A stretch of 64,000 bases of DNA, taken from Phragmites australis. Its lineage: Eukaryota; Streptophyta; Magnoliopsida; Poales; Poaceae. The notes below the pieces were generated by a model, which made no database searches, was not told where the DNA came from, and was given only the letters and a program-made list of their open reading frames with translations. Every line of letters starts with the position of its first letter. Positions within the stretch are counted from its first letter, which is position 1. Positions 34,698 through 47,436 of the stretch are shown here, piece by piece. Where the stretch lies: positions 51,199,001-51,263,000 of the forward strand of contig NC_084921.1 of NCBI RefSeq assembly GCF_958298935.1, read 5' to 3'. The position numbers and the translations under genes were made by a program.

Positions 34698-35270
34698 ATG
34701 CTTTGGTGCGTGATTTTTACTTATGCGCTGGAGTACATGGTGTATGCTCGAGGAGTCGGTCCAGATTTGGTGGACTACTTGACGATCATAGACATTCGGG
34801 CTAATCCCCACTACTATGAGGCAGTTGGAACTTCGAAAGAAATGGTGGTCCAAGTTGTGGCGTACAAGGCAATGGCTGCCCTTCGAGATGAGCTGTCAGT
34901 TCTGCATGAATGGTCGTTCATCTACTTTCCAATTCAAGGCAACAATATCAACTACTTCGAAGATGTCCCGGATGCGGCCCATCTGAATGAGCATCGTATG
35001 GCAGAGTTGGTTCGCTCCTTGGACCAATCCTACAGTTGTGTGGCGACCAAGCATTGGGAGACGCGAAGGCACTACAATCAGCTGCAACACATCATGGAAC
35101 CACAAGTGCGTTGCAGATTGGTGAACCGTGGGGTGTTGTATGGAGAGGACCATATGACATCGTTCCGCATGGCACCTCAAACTCACCGCTTTCCAGTGGT
35201 GCAATGCGCACGGGTACCTCATCCCCGTGGCCGAGGTGCGAGGGCATCCAATGGATTGCAAGTGCCGTAG
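34698..35270 (+). CDS. Unrecognised 190-residue ORF in the Gypsy leader region
   Basis: The frame is open from 34698 to 35270, and its first half reads like a real protein (WSFIYFPIQGNNINYFEDVP, HLNEHRMAELVRSLDQS). The first ATG-like start is unclear and the C-terminus turns Arg/Gly-rich, as after a frameshift. It lies between the primer-binding site and the gag remnant, where some grass Gypsy elements carry an extra ORF. I do not recognise a domain, and it may be decayed. Confidence 0.35.
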   Translation: MLWCVIFTYALEYMVYARGVGPDLVDYLTIIDIRANPHYYEAVGTSKEMVVQVVAYKAMAALRDELSVLHEWSFIYFPIQGNNINYFEDVPDAAHLNEHRMAELVRSLDQSYSCVATKHWETRRHYNQLQHIMEPQVRCRLVNRGVLYGEDHMTSFRMAPQTHRFPVVQCARVPHPRGRGARASNGLQVP

Positions 35271-36184
35271 TTCCACAACTCCGGCTACATGAGGGAAATG
35301 TTGTTAGGCAAATCGCAACATTTCACCCACCCCGATGCCATTGACGACACGGGCTCCCCCAACATCATCTTTTGATGAGTTTCTGGAGGACTTTGTTTGG
35401 GATCTATATCATGAGTGGTTTTAAGTTGGTGGATTTAAGTATTATGTAATAGAACGTAGTTTATATTCGTGAAACTTATGGACGATTAAAAATTAGCTAT
35501 ACTATGCCCTATGTATGAGACTTTTATGATGTACTTTGTGTTGTATGAGTATTATGATTGTTTAATATATCTTTCAATTCTATTGATTGCTATTTATTGT
35601 GCTATTATTTTACTCATGTTGCATCAACGTAATTGACGACAAAGGTAAGAAGGTAAGCGACGCGTCCCGATAGCGGTTGATATCGGGGGCTCAACTAGTG
35701 TGATGCAGGGATCTAGTGTGTCCCGTACGACGATGGTACGAGAAGCGAATATGTTATCAATAATGTATGAGCATCTACCATACGATGGTAGTTATGGTCG
35801 TCTACCCATGTGACGATTACATAGGGTGTCCCGTAAGACAAAGGTACGGAAAGTGAATGCGTTAGCAACAATGTATGAAGCGTCGCTTGTGCGATGAGTT
35901 ACACAAGCAATGTTCGCGTGAAAAATATTTCTTTCTCGCGCAAAGGGTGATGATTGTGATTTTTAGATTTGTTTGGGGAGTGATGCACTCAAGAAAGAAA
36001 TACGTAGATTAGGATTGAGCATACTTCAGTTCCTATCTCTCATTTTGCACGCAACTAGTTATCATGGGCTTTAAGGAGCCTGACCGTATTAATGTTGTTT
36101 ATCCATTCCTTGCCATCGTAAATTTCTTTTCGTTATCTTCCTTGTCAAGATCTTGTCGTCACTAATCTTGGAATTGATGGTAGG

Positions 36185-36762
36185 ATGAGGACTCGCGGTA
36201 ATTTGGGTGATCTTCCTGAGGGTTCTAATGAGAACAATCATGTGCCGCATCCGCCGCCGAGCATGACGGATGTGCTCTTGCAAATCTAGCAGAAACACCA
36301 AGAGCAAACCACTTTGCTAGAGGCACTCGTGCACAATACGGCCCCTCAAGGAGGAGGAGGAGCCAAGCGCCGTCATGACTACTAGGATTTTCTCCGTACT
36401 AGTCCTCCCACCTTCACGCGTGCCGAGGATCCTCTCGATGTAGACTATTGGCTATGCACCATCGAGCAGAAGTTCATTTTCCTTAGGTGTGAGGACCACA
36501 AGAAGACCCTCTTTGCCGCACATCAACTCCAAGGCATGGCCAGTGCGTGGTGGACGAACTATCTTGCCATGGACGCCACCGATCATCGCGTCTCATGAGC
36601 GGAGTTCCGCCAAGCCTTTCGCGATTATTAGATTCCCAAGGGGATGATGAAAATCAAGAAGTGGGAATTCCTGGACCTCTAGCAGAGGGGCAAGTTAGTC
36701 ATGAAGTATGTGCGGGTGTTCAACCACCTTGTCCAATATGCGTCTCTAAGCTAAGCGAATCT
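36185..36762 (+). pseudogene. Gypsy gag remnant
   Basis: From ATG at 36185 the frame reads MRTRGNLGDLPEGS, then a gag-like core: PPTFTRAEDPLDVDYWLCTI, EQKFIFLRCEDHKKTLFAAH, LQGMASAWWTNYL and VMKYVRVFNHLVQYAS. At least five in-frame stops interrupt it, and it breaks off after the capsid-like part. It belongs with the LTR at 31705-34402. Confidence 0.75.
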
Positions 36763-38134
36763 GACATATAGAATCTAGCGAGGTTATTAAGTAAAGTTAG
36801 ATCAAGTTGTTAGCCTAATTGTTTTATAAACTTAAGAACTTAAGAAAAAACTGGTGGCGGATGGCGAAGTGGCGGCGGCTCCACAGGGAAGGGCCGGGAC
36901 GATCATGTTGCAGTTGTATGTGGTCAAGCGGCGGCGTGGTGTGAAGGACGACGGAGGCGCGATCGCGTCTGTGCGCGGTGGTGAAGTACCAGCGGCACGG
37001 GCGGACCAGCGACGCGGCGTGGCTGCATGCGGCTAGCAACTTGATGCGGCCTCGGTCGGGCGGCATGGCGCGCGGACCGACAGCATGAAGGATGGGCGAC
37101 GTCAGCGACAGCGCACACAACGGCACAACGAGGAAGGCCGGCTGACTGCATGTGCCAGCTGGGCTGTGGGCTCAGTGGTACTACACGGTGCGTGGCTGTG
37201 TGATGGAAACAGGGAAGAAGGACATGGTGGCGTGGTGCATGTGTGGAGAGGAGCAGCGAGGGAGAGAGGAGAGGAGAGGAGGGTGCCGGTGTTGCTACTT
37301 GTGTGTATGTATGCATGTGTGTGTATGTATGGCGTGAGGAGAGTGCCTTGCATGTGAAGGAAGAGAGAGGAGGAGAAGAAGTTGGCTTTGGCTTCCAGTG
37401 GAATATCATAGGCAGAGAGAGGAGTGATGGCCGGTGCAGAGAAATGGCCGAGAGAGTGAATGATCTTGGGTAAAGATTTGAGAGAGAATATTTGGATGAC
37501 AAAACAATTGTATGAAACCAATTTTGAACTGGATGTAAGATGATTCAAATAAATGTATTTGAATTTGAAATCAAATGTATGATGATGAAAATAATGACTT
37601 CAAATTGAATTGATTGTGGTAATTCAAATTGGATTTGAATAAAAAATTGTCATGATTTTGGAACGATGATTCGAATATGCGATTCGAACTTGAACTTTGA
37701 TTTGAATGTAATGAATTGAATTGCGAAGCTATAATGCTGGAATGAATTGAATATGTCTCGAATGATTCGAATTGCATTGGAATGTGAATTCGATGAGGAT
37801 TTGAATGAGTCTGGAATTGAGATGTTTGGGATTAAATCCAAATAGGAGTATCTGAATTTAGGATTTGGATTTGGATTTGGATTTGGCATCAATCCAAATA
37901 AGAGTATTTGAATTAGGAAAAGGTTTGAAGGTGAAGCCTCGGGATTTGAGAGAGGTTTGAATTCAAAATATTTGAATTCAAGCTGAATTTTAGCTAAATT
38001 GAATCTAAGAAATATATTTGAATTTGAGAGACTTTTAAATTCAAATCTCCACTCAAAGAACCATAAAAGCAATAAACTAAAATACTTATACTCAACTTAT
38101 TGCAAAGATTACTTTAGAAATTAATTTGGTGCTC
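36763..38134. other. LTR-like or 3' retroelement DNA, left piece
   Basis: The GC-rich part (36840-37360) is followed by AT-rich sequence with many GAATTTGAA motifs (37500-38070). This composition is common in grass Gypsy LTRs. It continues after the nested solo LTRs at 42549-42704, which end GTGTTACA. The left border near 36766 and the family are uncertain. Open frames here look like composition artefacts. Confidence 0.4.
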
Positions 38135-39389
38135 TCTGGTGTAGCGAAAATGGCCCCTTTAGGTTATGATTGTGATTTTGGTAATTAATGATAACATAGT
38201 CAGTAGGTGTAACATGTTTGTCAAAAATATATGTTAGTAGGTCTCATAGATATAATACATGAAGAAGTCACCACAGTCGGGACAAAGTTGGACTGAATTG
38301 GATAAGTCCGAGGAAGATTTGCCTCAGCAGATAGTCCGGTGCTCTGGGTGTTTGAACTCACCCGAGTATATTTATCAAATACAAGAGAGGCCTGAAGACT
38401 TCACCGAAAGGTCCGGTGTTTGAGCAGAATGCTCACCAGAGTAATTCTTCCAGAGAAGGTGTTGTGCTGAAGAATGAAGGTTAAGCCTCACCGGAGAGTC
38501 CGGTGATCAGTGGGAGTTGCACCAGAGCATTTCCAGATAAAAGAAGAGAAGGCTCAACCCATCGGATGGTCCGGTGTTGAGAAGGATGAATGCACTGGAG
38601 TATTATTACCAGAGAAGGATACAACCGCTGAAGATCAAAGGTTCAACCTATCAGATGGTCCAGTGTGAATGGAATGAACACCAGACAATATACCGGACAA
38701 TGAACAGTGCAAAGAAGTAGAACGAAGTTCAAGGCATTGGATGATCCGGTGATGAAGGCCATGTAACACCAGAGTATTATTTTCAGAGAGGGTTGCATTG
38801 GCTCGATTGGATGAAGTTAACTCACCAGATAGTCCAGTGATAAAGTGATGTGCACCGGATGCATACACCAGAGTAATATACACAGAAAAGAAGGAAAGGC
38901 TCAATTGACTCAAGATAACTCACCGAATAGTCCGGTTATGGAGATAAAGTATACACTGGTGTTTTCGATGTTCATAGAGGCTTGAGTGGGGTTCCAATAG
39001 CTAGTTTGTGAGAGTACTCACCGGATGATCCGGTATTAGTATCATTGTCCTCACCGGATCATCTGGTGTTAACAACTTTTCAGAGCCATTGTGCTAACGA
39101 CTAGTGTGCGAGTTTGAGGCTATAATACCTAGCCAATCGATCATTTGAAGGTGCTGGAGTCCAGAGAAGTTCATGGACACCTGAGAAGATATCCAAACCA
39201 CCAAAGTGCTTAAAGTGATTATCCAAGATGATTAAGCACAAGATTAGAGAGTGTTTAGTGCTTATAGGCATAAAGAGAGTGTTACTAGATGATTGATGTC
39301 TAGAGAGTGGATCAAGGAGTTATCCAACCTTGTACTAAGTGATACGCTGGTACCTTAAAGTCTTGGTGACTCGCTGGTAAACTTCTTGA

Positions 39390-42010
39390 TGAAAGTGCAT
39401 CTAGTCCCTATGTGTGGTTTTGGTAATTAATGATAATACCTATGGACAAACAATGTTGTTGAGATTGTTAGTAGGTTGTTCAATAGGTGATGCATGGGGA
39501 AGAGACATGCATGAACTCTAGGATAATGGGAAGATTGAAAGTACATCAAGATGAATGAGCTCTAAGTGATGCTCGGGTAAGTGATGACAATGCCTATGGA
39601 CTAACAATCATATTGAGAATTGCTATTAGGTTATTCCATAGGAGATGCATAAATGATGAAGCATGAATTCTTTGAGAAATGCTATGAGTTCAAAGAATTG
39701 CATCAAAAGTCATTGAGATTTTAGTGATGCTCATAAGAAGAAGAAGAAGCTCAATAAGATTAGCAATAAGCTTGAAAGCTAAGTTACTTGTAAAGATCAA
39801 GTAACTAAAGGTATGATTTGTTAATAGAGTTTTATGGATTAACCCATGTGCTATGTGTTTAAGAATGAGTGGGGTTAGATTCTATATGAAGATTGACAAT
39901 ATGCATGAAGGCTAATAAGTTACTTGTGGAGATCAAGTAACTTAAGGTATAAATGTTGTCATTTAGGTTTTATGGACTAACCCATGTGCTATGTGGTTAA
40001 GAATGAGTGAGGTTAGATTCTATATGAAGATTGACAGTATGTATGAAGGCTAATAAGTTACTTGTGGAGATCAAGTAACTTAAGGTATAAATGTTGTCAT
40101 TTAGGTTTTATGGACTAACCCATGTGCTTTGTGCTTGAGAGTGAGTTGGGCTTAGGATCTATAAGAAGGCATAAGTTGAATTGAAATCACATATGTCAAG
40201 AGTGAAGAACAAAAGCGGACTCCACATATGAAAAAGTGAATTCTCTGATGATGTCGAATATAAAATAGTTTTCTATGGCAAGACGGTAAAGGGCAAGCAA
40301 GACTCGGCTGCGATGGACCATCCGTGGTGAAGGGCAAGCAAATGGCTTGGCGCCGAAGGACCAAGGCGGTAGTGAAGAGCGAGTAAAGGCTTTGCGCCAA
40401 TGGACCGTGCGAGACCATGGGAAGCTATGGATGATTCACATCAATCATATGAAGAATCAAGAAGAGATGGAGTGAAGAATATATGAAAGTTGGCAACCCT
40501 CAAGGTTTGGAAGAAAGAAGCGGTACTTGAAAGTTTTTCAAAAGCTCAAAGTGGTTCAAACGAGTTTTATCTTTGAATTTGAGTATAGGTATGCTGCACT
40601 ATTAAGAGGGATGCAACGTGAGCTAATTGTCGCATCTCAGTACTCAAGAGTTCCCAACCAAACCCAAAGTGAGAGTTTGTTGTTAAGAGTCCGAAGCGGA
40701 AAGTGTGGAAGTGTCCAAAATAGGTTTTGGAGTGTTCCTAGTTTGATCCTATGTGTTTTAGGTCATGAATTCAGTTGGGATGTGTAGCCCTCTGAATAAG
40801 CTTTCCATAGAGTCCAAAATCATCGAAATCGGACTCCGGGATCAAAAGTTATCGCTGTTTTTCGGAGGTCAGCTGTGCTATACTCGGAGACTCCGGTGAA
40901 GACCGGATTCTCCGGTACCTGGAGTGGCCGGAGACTCCAGTGTAGGCCGGATTCTCCGGTAAAGTCCAGAAAAGAGCCTAATGGCTAGTTTTTTGAAGTG
41001 GGCTATTTATACCCCCACTCACCCCATCATTTGGGGCTGCTGCAAAGGGCACGAAAGAACACATTTTTAGAGTCAAAAGAACCTCTCCCACTCCATTCTA
41101 GTGTGTGATTTGAGAAGAAAAGTGAGTTGGGTTGAGAGATTGAAAGATTGAGTGCAAGTGAGCTAAAATCCAATCTTGAGCACTTGAGTTCTCGGTAAGA
41201 AGTTTGTCGTCGTGTTTGTTACTTTTGGAGGTGAAGCCTCCTAGGCGGTTAGGCGTCGCCGATGAGCACCCAAGGTTGTGGGTTGCCACGGAAGTTTGTG
41301 AAGGGCTCGATTTCGCCTCCGCAAGGGAAGAAATCAAGAGTGGATAGAGGAAAGCCGTTGAAAGAGACCCAGCTCGTTGGAGCTTCCTCAACGGAGACGT
41401 AGGATTCACGGTGGTGAATCCGAACTTCGGGAAATAAATCTTTGTGTCTCCTCTTTTGTTTCCTTACTTTTAAGTTCTTGCTCAAATCTTTGTACATATT
41501 GCTCGATCTACTTGTTTGTGTGTATTTGAGTGTAGGTTCTCCGTTGATCTACTTGAAATCATCTCCAGGAACACACGACATCACTTGGTTTGAGCTAGAA
41601 CTCTCTACCCATCCTTTTTATTCAGTTTTGGGCTCTGTTCTGTACAGAAACCGGAGAATCCGGAGTTCACCGGAGTTTCCGGACCTGTACAACCTGGAGA
41701 CTCCTGTCTTCACCGGAGTATCCGATGAACAGTAATTTCAGGTATATGAACAGTGTTTTCAGCCTTTTTCAATTTAAGTTTTATTGCATATCTCTTGCTA
41801 GATTAGAGTAATTTTTGTCACTTTAGAATTGTAATTTCCACACTTATTTAGGGTGATTGTGCACTAGTTGAGCCTAGCATATTTAGATTTTTCACTTGTG
41901 AAAAACCCGTTAGTTTATATTCCGCTGCAAGTTTAGGCCAACTGAAAAAGGGGACTAATTTTTGTAAAACGCCTATTCACCCCCCTCTAGGCGACATCAT
42001 TGTCCTTTCA
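39390..42010 (+). mobile_element. Inner solo LTR, 2.6 kb, nested
   Basis: It starts TGAAAGTGCATCTAG, ends CATTGTCCTTTCA and is flanked by a perfect 5-bp TSD, CTTGA, at 39385-39389 and 42011-42015. It lies within the outer solo LTR. It has three 138-bp repeats and GACTCCGGTGAAGACCGGAT-type motifs. No gag or pol is present. Confidence 0.88.
39782..40165. repeat. 138-bp tandem repeat, about three copies, in the inner LTR
   Basis: AACCCATGTGC recurs at 39841, 39979 and 40117, a 138-bp period, and AGATCAAGTAACT marks each unit. Confidence 0.85.
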
Positions 42011-42762
42011 CTTGACCCTCTGACCTTGTGTGGAGCGGCAACAAGGCGATTGTGCGGGGACAGAGGGACTCTTGTTTTGGTGGCTTAAGCTCCGAAGTGA
42101 TCACGAGAGCAAGGAATCGGAAGAGGCTAGTTGTGAGACCTTGCCTTGGTGGCTTGATGGCTCATCCAGCTGGAGGCCTTGTCTTTGTAATTTGGTAGCT
42201 CAAGAGTCGTGACCGGGTGTCGACCGGAAGCAAATCCTTTATGGAGCTCCAACGTGAACTAGAGATGGTGGCATTCATGCCAACGATACCATGGGAAAAA
42301 AAATCCTTGTACCGAGTTTTCTCTCTCTACCTTACTTACATTTCCGCATTTACATTCTTACAATTAACCTTCTTAGATAGGTTACAAGTATTTTGATCAG
42401 TAGAGTAGACACACTAGATAAACCTAGAGCACATTCAGATAGAATTTGATATAGGTTTATCTTGTGTTATTTTTGGAGCTAAAATAGTTCTAAGTGTCTT
42501 AATTCACCCCCTCCCTCCTCTTAGGACGTCACCGATCCCTTCATCTGGAATACTTAACTAAAATAATATATTTGAATATATGCATACAAGTATATATACT
42601 TCAAATATATATTTATTTGATTTTATAATGGTTTAATATTTAGGAAACAATTAAAATAGGAGTGAATTTTGACTATTTTATAAATGTTGAAACTCAAGGT
42701 GTTACAGTGGGCGAGGCAAGGCAGTGAGGGCGAGTCGGTGGTGTTCGTCGGGGCAGTATGGA

Positions 42763-42914
42763 CGGTGTGCCGGTGCCGTGGTGCACGACGGGCGGATGGG
42801 CGACTCGCCGGTGCCGCAGGGTAGGACGGGCGGACGGGCGACGCGCCGGTGCCATGAGGTAGGAGGGACGGATGGGCGGTGTGCCGACGCCGTGGGGCAA
42901 GATGGTTCGACGGC
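42763..42914. repeat. 38-bp GC-rich tandem repeat, four copies
   Basis: GCCGGTGCC (last copy GCCGACGCC) recurs at 42769, 42807, 42845 and 42883. The open frames here on both strands come from this array. Confidence 0.8.
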
Positions 42915-43019
42915 GGGCCGAAGGGTGAGGCGAGGCCGGTGGCGCCGTGGGGGTAGCAAGACCATCGGACGGGCAGAGACGCAGAGTGGTGGCAGTGCGA
43001 CTCGGGAGCCGGAGAGGCG

Positions 43020-45120
43020 CTGACTCAGGGTGTGTGGACAGTGGGCTAACTTGGCGAGTTGTCTGAGCTGGGCCTGTACAAGTGTAAATTAGGATAAAGA
43101 GGGGGATTTCGATAAAAACAAGTGGGATGAAGTCTTAATCATTTTTGATCCTGTTTTCGGACATCACCCTCCCGTTCCTATGTAAGAATGAAAAAACAAA
43201 AATGATGGAGAAAAAACGGGACAGGATATTTCGGTACCACTCTCATCCTAAGGCTCTCAATCTTGTAGGGCTTGGACCAACTGTTATCCAATTCCGTGGA
43301 AATGGCCATTTAAGTCAATTGCTACCCACTTAAATATCAAAAAACTGGAATAAATTGGGCCTGATTTAATTCCGCAATTCAGGGCCCAATTCATGGATCC
43401 AAACGGGGTGTTCGGTGATTTGGAAATCGAGAGAAGCTAATCCATGAGCCCACTTTTACTGTCCGATTGCGCCTCGCGTGTAGGATCTTCTTTTCCTTGT
43501 AGTGGATCCGGTCATCCATGCGTCACCGCGACATTCTTGCTGAAGCTCCTCCATAAGACTGAGCATGGGTGCAACCCCTGTTAAACCGAAAGACAAGAAC
43601 TATAAGTCAAAGAATCTGTTGGGAGGCAATTTGACAATCCCACGCAACACATGAATTCATTATGTATAACTATCGTTTTTCACAGCGACACATGATTTAT
43701 TTATAAACAAATAAGCAAAGGATTTTGATCGACAACTTTAGAGATCGTCGTCCAGACGATTTACGAGCAAATCGATAAAGAATTACACCTCAAATCACGG
43801 AGATTCAAAATAGCAGCGAAGAACTACTCTAAAACTACCCTAAAGTGCATAAGTAAAATAGAACGAAAAGTAGATGCAATAATTACGATTAACTGAGTTG
43901 TTTCTTGTAATCAGCTGCAACTATCAACTATTTATAAAGGGGATATGGTCTTAGTCATAAGAAATCAAAGTACAACTCTATTCTAACCCTAAACACGTTC
44001 TGTTAAAAAAAGAGAGAGTTTGAATCTAAGAGAAATTTTAGATAATGTTTCCTACATAAATTTTTGTCTTTCCCAAATGCCAAGGAGAAGAAGAGGATCG
44101 AGTCAAAAGAAAAAACTATTTTGGAGTTTTATCAACAATTTGCTTCTGCAGGTGGGGATCTAATATTTTCGGAGTCCTTATGTGAGGAATTATAACATAA
44201 TTTTTAAAAAAAATATATGAATTAGGAAGAGATGGTCGATGAAATATGAATCGGAGACTAAATCTTGATTTCCCTCAGAATAATACATTCTTGTTACCCC
44301 GAGATGTATTGGCCGCCACATATCATTTGATTGGAATAAAATTTAACTAGAACTCTATTCCGACCCTAAACACGTTCTGTTCGACTAAAAACGCAAAAAA
44401 AAAAAACCTGAACAGATCTTCCAATCTAAACCGACTCGAATTTGGTCTGAACACCAGATAGTCCTATAAGAACAAAAATGTTAACGCTGGACCATCTGAC
44501 GAGTTCAATTAGCTGGAGTCTTGAACTCTTTCCTAATCTGCACCAGATATTTCGACATGTGAATTGTACTCAATGGAGTCTCTTGCCAGACTATATTTTC
44601 TATAGAGCAAACTCTCTGCAAGAAATTGATTAATCTCACCGGATGATCCGACGCTACTCCGGATAACACACCAGACTAATTTTTCTAGAGAGCAAACTTC
44701 TCTACACAAAATCGTCTTTACACTCACCGGATAATCCGATGTATTCACCATAACATACATCAGAGTGATTTTTCCAGAGAGCAATTCTCTATGAGAGATC
44801 GTCCATACGCTCACCAGATAATCCGACGTTCTCTGCATACCTTACTGGACTACTTCTTGCAGAAAGCATATTTTCAGCGAAGATTAAGCTATAAGCACCA
44901 GATAGTCCAACCTCCGTTGGATGTACCACTAGACTAATTTGTTCAAAGACTATGTTTTCAACACAAACTTGAGCTACGTTGATCGGATAATCCGACACTT
45001 CTTTCACGCCTCACGAGACTATTTATCGAAGAATATGTTTTTTTGGCAATAATTAACGTAACTCATCGGATAGTCAAGACTATAATTTCTCCACACCGAA
45101 CTATTATACGTTAAAATAAA
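43020..45120. other. Probable LTR-derived DNA left of the desaturase gene
   Basis: From about 44420 to 45080 there are repeated CTCACCGGATAATCCGA-type motifs, related to those in the solo LTRs at 38140-42543, so this is likely another LTR fragment in reverse orientation. CTAAACACGTTCTGTT occurs at about 43990 and 44367, an internal duplication. No gene and no clean termini were found. The piece 43020-43570 shows nothing recognisable. Confidence 0.4.
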
Positions 45121-46203
45121 GCTAGATCGGACCATTTTTCCTATCAACAGAATCAACCTTTACGTCTTCGTTGAAGTGAAGCACGGAGCAACCTGTGGTT
45201 TCCAATTCGTCCGTGAGAACCCTGGATGGAATCAGTCTCATAAACCCGACGATCGCTCTCGTGTCAAAGATATTTTCCCGTGAGCGTAGCGTGCTGTCGT
45301 ACCGTGCCCCAGACACGAGACTGATGCCCGGAAGAGCCGAAGAACAACCGGTTTTCCAGAAGGATCGGCCATTCTCAAGGCAGCAGGACGCACGCCCGAT
45401 TTGTACGATACGCGATCGCAGACTTGCACGTGAGGCAAGTGCCAGTTGAGACTCCGCGCCACGCTGATCCCCACGAGACCACGAAAGCCTCCCGTTTTTC
45501 TTCTTTTTGAGTGCAAACCAAAGCCACTGGACAGTTAAGAGGACAGGAGTGGATGAGCTTGTCGGCCGGTGGTGGTGAGCTCGACTCGACAATATTCTGC
45601 AGCGCGTGTCGCGTACAAGGCCACTTGGCAACTGCGGCCATTCACTTCAGCTGTAAATCGAGGGGCGGACCACGGTGTTTCACCTTAATCCGCCTCCCGT
45701 AATTAAACTCAGCCACTCGGTAAACGCCAAAATAAGCAAGCAAATCAACCAAGTCACAGCGGCCAGGGCCACCAGGAGTCAACCCATTGTATTTAGGCCA
45801 AAAAAGAAAAAGAAAAAAGAAAAAACAATTGCAGTAGTCGCACTCGACTCAGAAATCTGTTTCCAATTTGACCCAGACAGGTCGGACCCATTTGCACGTC
45901 GAATTTGAGACCGATGGCCGAGATCACAATCCACCGGGTCACCGGCCGACGGCCGACGGCCCGGTCGTCACAACTCACCAGCCAAGCAGGCAGCCCATGA
46001 ACACAGACAGGCAGGCATCCTGCAGAAACCTCTCGCAAAACCACTGCACCCACGGGTTTTCCGCCCACCAGCCACGCTCCAGCTTGTCGCATCCCGTCTT
46101 CCAGATTATATACGCGCGCCGGCGATCGCAGTCCAAGAAATCAACTCACTCACTGTCACTCCACAGTCACTCACCTCCTCCCGCGCACCGTGCACAGCTA
46201 ACA
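45121..46203 (+). promoter_or_regulatory. Upstream region of the desaturase gene
   Basis: About 1.1 kb without repeats I recognise. TATATA at 46107-46112 lies 92 bases before the ATG and is a good TATA box; the transcript would start near 46140. The leader is CA- and CT-rich, as usual for a nuclear gene of a plastid protein. Confidence 0.55.
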
Positions 46204-47436
46204 ATGCAGGCCCAGGGCATCGTCGTCCGCGCCCGCGGCCCGGTGGCGATGGCGCCAACCCCCGCGCGCCGCCGGCAGTGCCGCGTGTCCGCAGCCGTTG
46301 CGGCGCCGGCCGTGCGGGCCCGCGTGACGCACTCGATGCCGCCGGAGAAGGTGGAGGTGTTCCGATCCCTGGAGGGCTGGGCGGCGCGGTCGCTGCTGCC
46401 GCTGCTCAAGCCCGTGGAGGAGTGCTGGCAGCCGACGGACTTCCTGCCGGACTCCTCTTCCGAGATGTTCCAGCACGATGTCCGCGAGCTGCGCGCGCGC
46501 GCCGCGGGGCTGCCCGACGAGTACTTCGTCGTGCTGGTCGGGGACATGGTCACGGAGGAGGCGCTGCCCACGTACCAGACCATGATCAACACGCTCGACG
46601 GCGTCCGCGACGAGACCGGGGCCAGCGCGTGCCCCTGGGCGGTCTGGACGCGCGCGTGGACTGCCGAGGAGAACCGCCACGGCGACATCCTTGGCAAGTA
46701 CATGTACCTCTCCGGCCGCGTCGACATGCGCATGGTCGAGAAGACCGTCCAGTACCTCATCGGCTCGGGCATGGTACGGATCGCCATCATCTTGGGTCTT
46801 GCAATGCTCTATTGCATTCTTTGAAGCCTCACGTGCTGATCGCTGAGGCTGGGCTTTGAATTGCAGGACCCGAGGACGGAGAACAACCCGTACCTGGGCT
46901 TCGTGTACACGAGCTTCCAGGAGCGCGCGACGGCCGTCTCGCACGGCAACACCGCGCGGCTCGCCAAGGCGCACGGCGACGAAGTCCTGGCGCGCACCTG
47001 TGGCACCATCGCCGCCGACGAGAAGCGGCATGAGACGGCGTACGGGAGAATCGTGGAGCAGCTGCTGCAGCTTGACCCGGAGGGCGCCATGCTCGCCATC
47101 GCGGACATGATGCGCAAGCGGATCACAATGCCCGCGCACCTCATGCACGACGGCCGCGACACGAACCTGTTTGAACACTTCGCCGCCGTCGCGCAGCGTA
47201 TCGGCGTGTATACTGCCCGGGACTATGCGGACATCGTCGAGTTCCTTGTCAAGCGGTGGAAGCTGGAGACCCTGGAGAGCGGGCTCTCCGGCGAGGGCCG
47301 CAGGGCCCGGGACTTCGTCTGCGGGCTCGCGCAGAGGATGCGACGGGCCTCGGAGCGAGCTGAGGACAGGGCCAAGAAGGATGAGCCCAGGAATGTCAAG
47401 TTCAGCTGGATCTTTGATAGGGAAGTGATTGTCTAA
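46204..47436 (+). CDS. SAD: Plastid stearoyl-ACP (acyl-ACP) desaturase
   Basis: Two exons, 46204-46773 and 46867-47436, each exactly 570 bases, separated by a phase-0 intron of 93 bases (ATG|GTACGG ... TTGCAG|GAC), giving 379 residues. The start ATG opens a Ser/Ala/Arg-rich transit peptide of about 35-40 residues. The rest matches soluble acyl-ACP desaturases. The di-iron ligands are visible: the TEEALPTYQ block (E118/E119), E156xxH159 in EENRH and E242xxH245 in DEKRH. The enzyme is a ferredoxin-dependent homodimer in the stroma that puts a cis double bond into stearoyl-ACP (delta-9), making oleoyl-ACP. Length and motifs are normal; no damage is seen. GC content is very high, as in many grass genes. 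The substrate of this paralogue cannot be told from sequence; SAD/FAB2 is the family, not a fixed orthologue. Confidence 0.95.

Larger units (their letters stand above)
38140..42543 (+). mobile_element. Outer solo LTR, split by a second solo LTR
   Basis: It starts TGTAGCGAAAATGG, ends GATCCCTTCA and has a perfect 5-bp TSD, TCTGG, at 38135-38139 and 42544-42548. Without the inner element it is about 1.78 kb. It lacks coding sequence. The left part contains many degenerate CACCGGATAGTCCGGTG-type repeats. The start TTTTGGTAATTAATGATAA and the end TTCACCCCC..CTCTTAGG match the inner element, so the families are related. Confidence 0.85.

Noticed and set aside
37102..37548. 148-residue minus-strand frame with a His/Thr-Tyr repeat
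   Set aside because: It coincides with a GTGTATGT simple repeat in probable LTR DNA and has no domain.
42694..43023. GC-rich frames on both strands near 42.8 kb
   Set aside because: They arise from four copies of a 38-bp repeat; no domain is seen.
46198..47178. 326-residue minus-strand frame over the desaturase
   Set aside because: It is opposite a clear desaturase with very high third-position GC, which suppresses stops on the other strand; no domain is seen.
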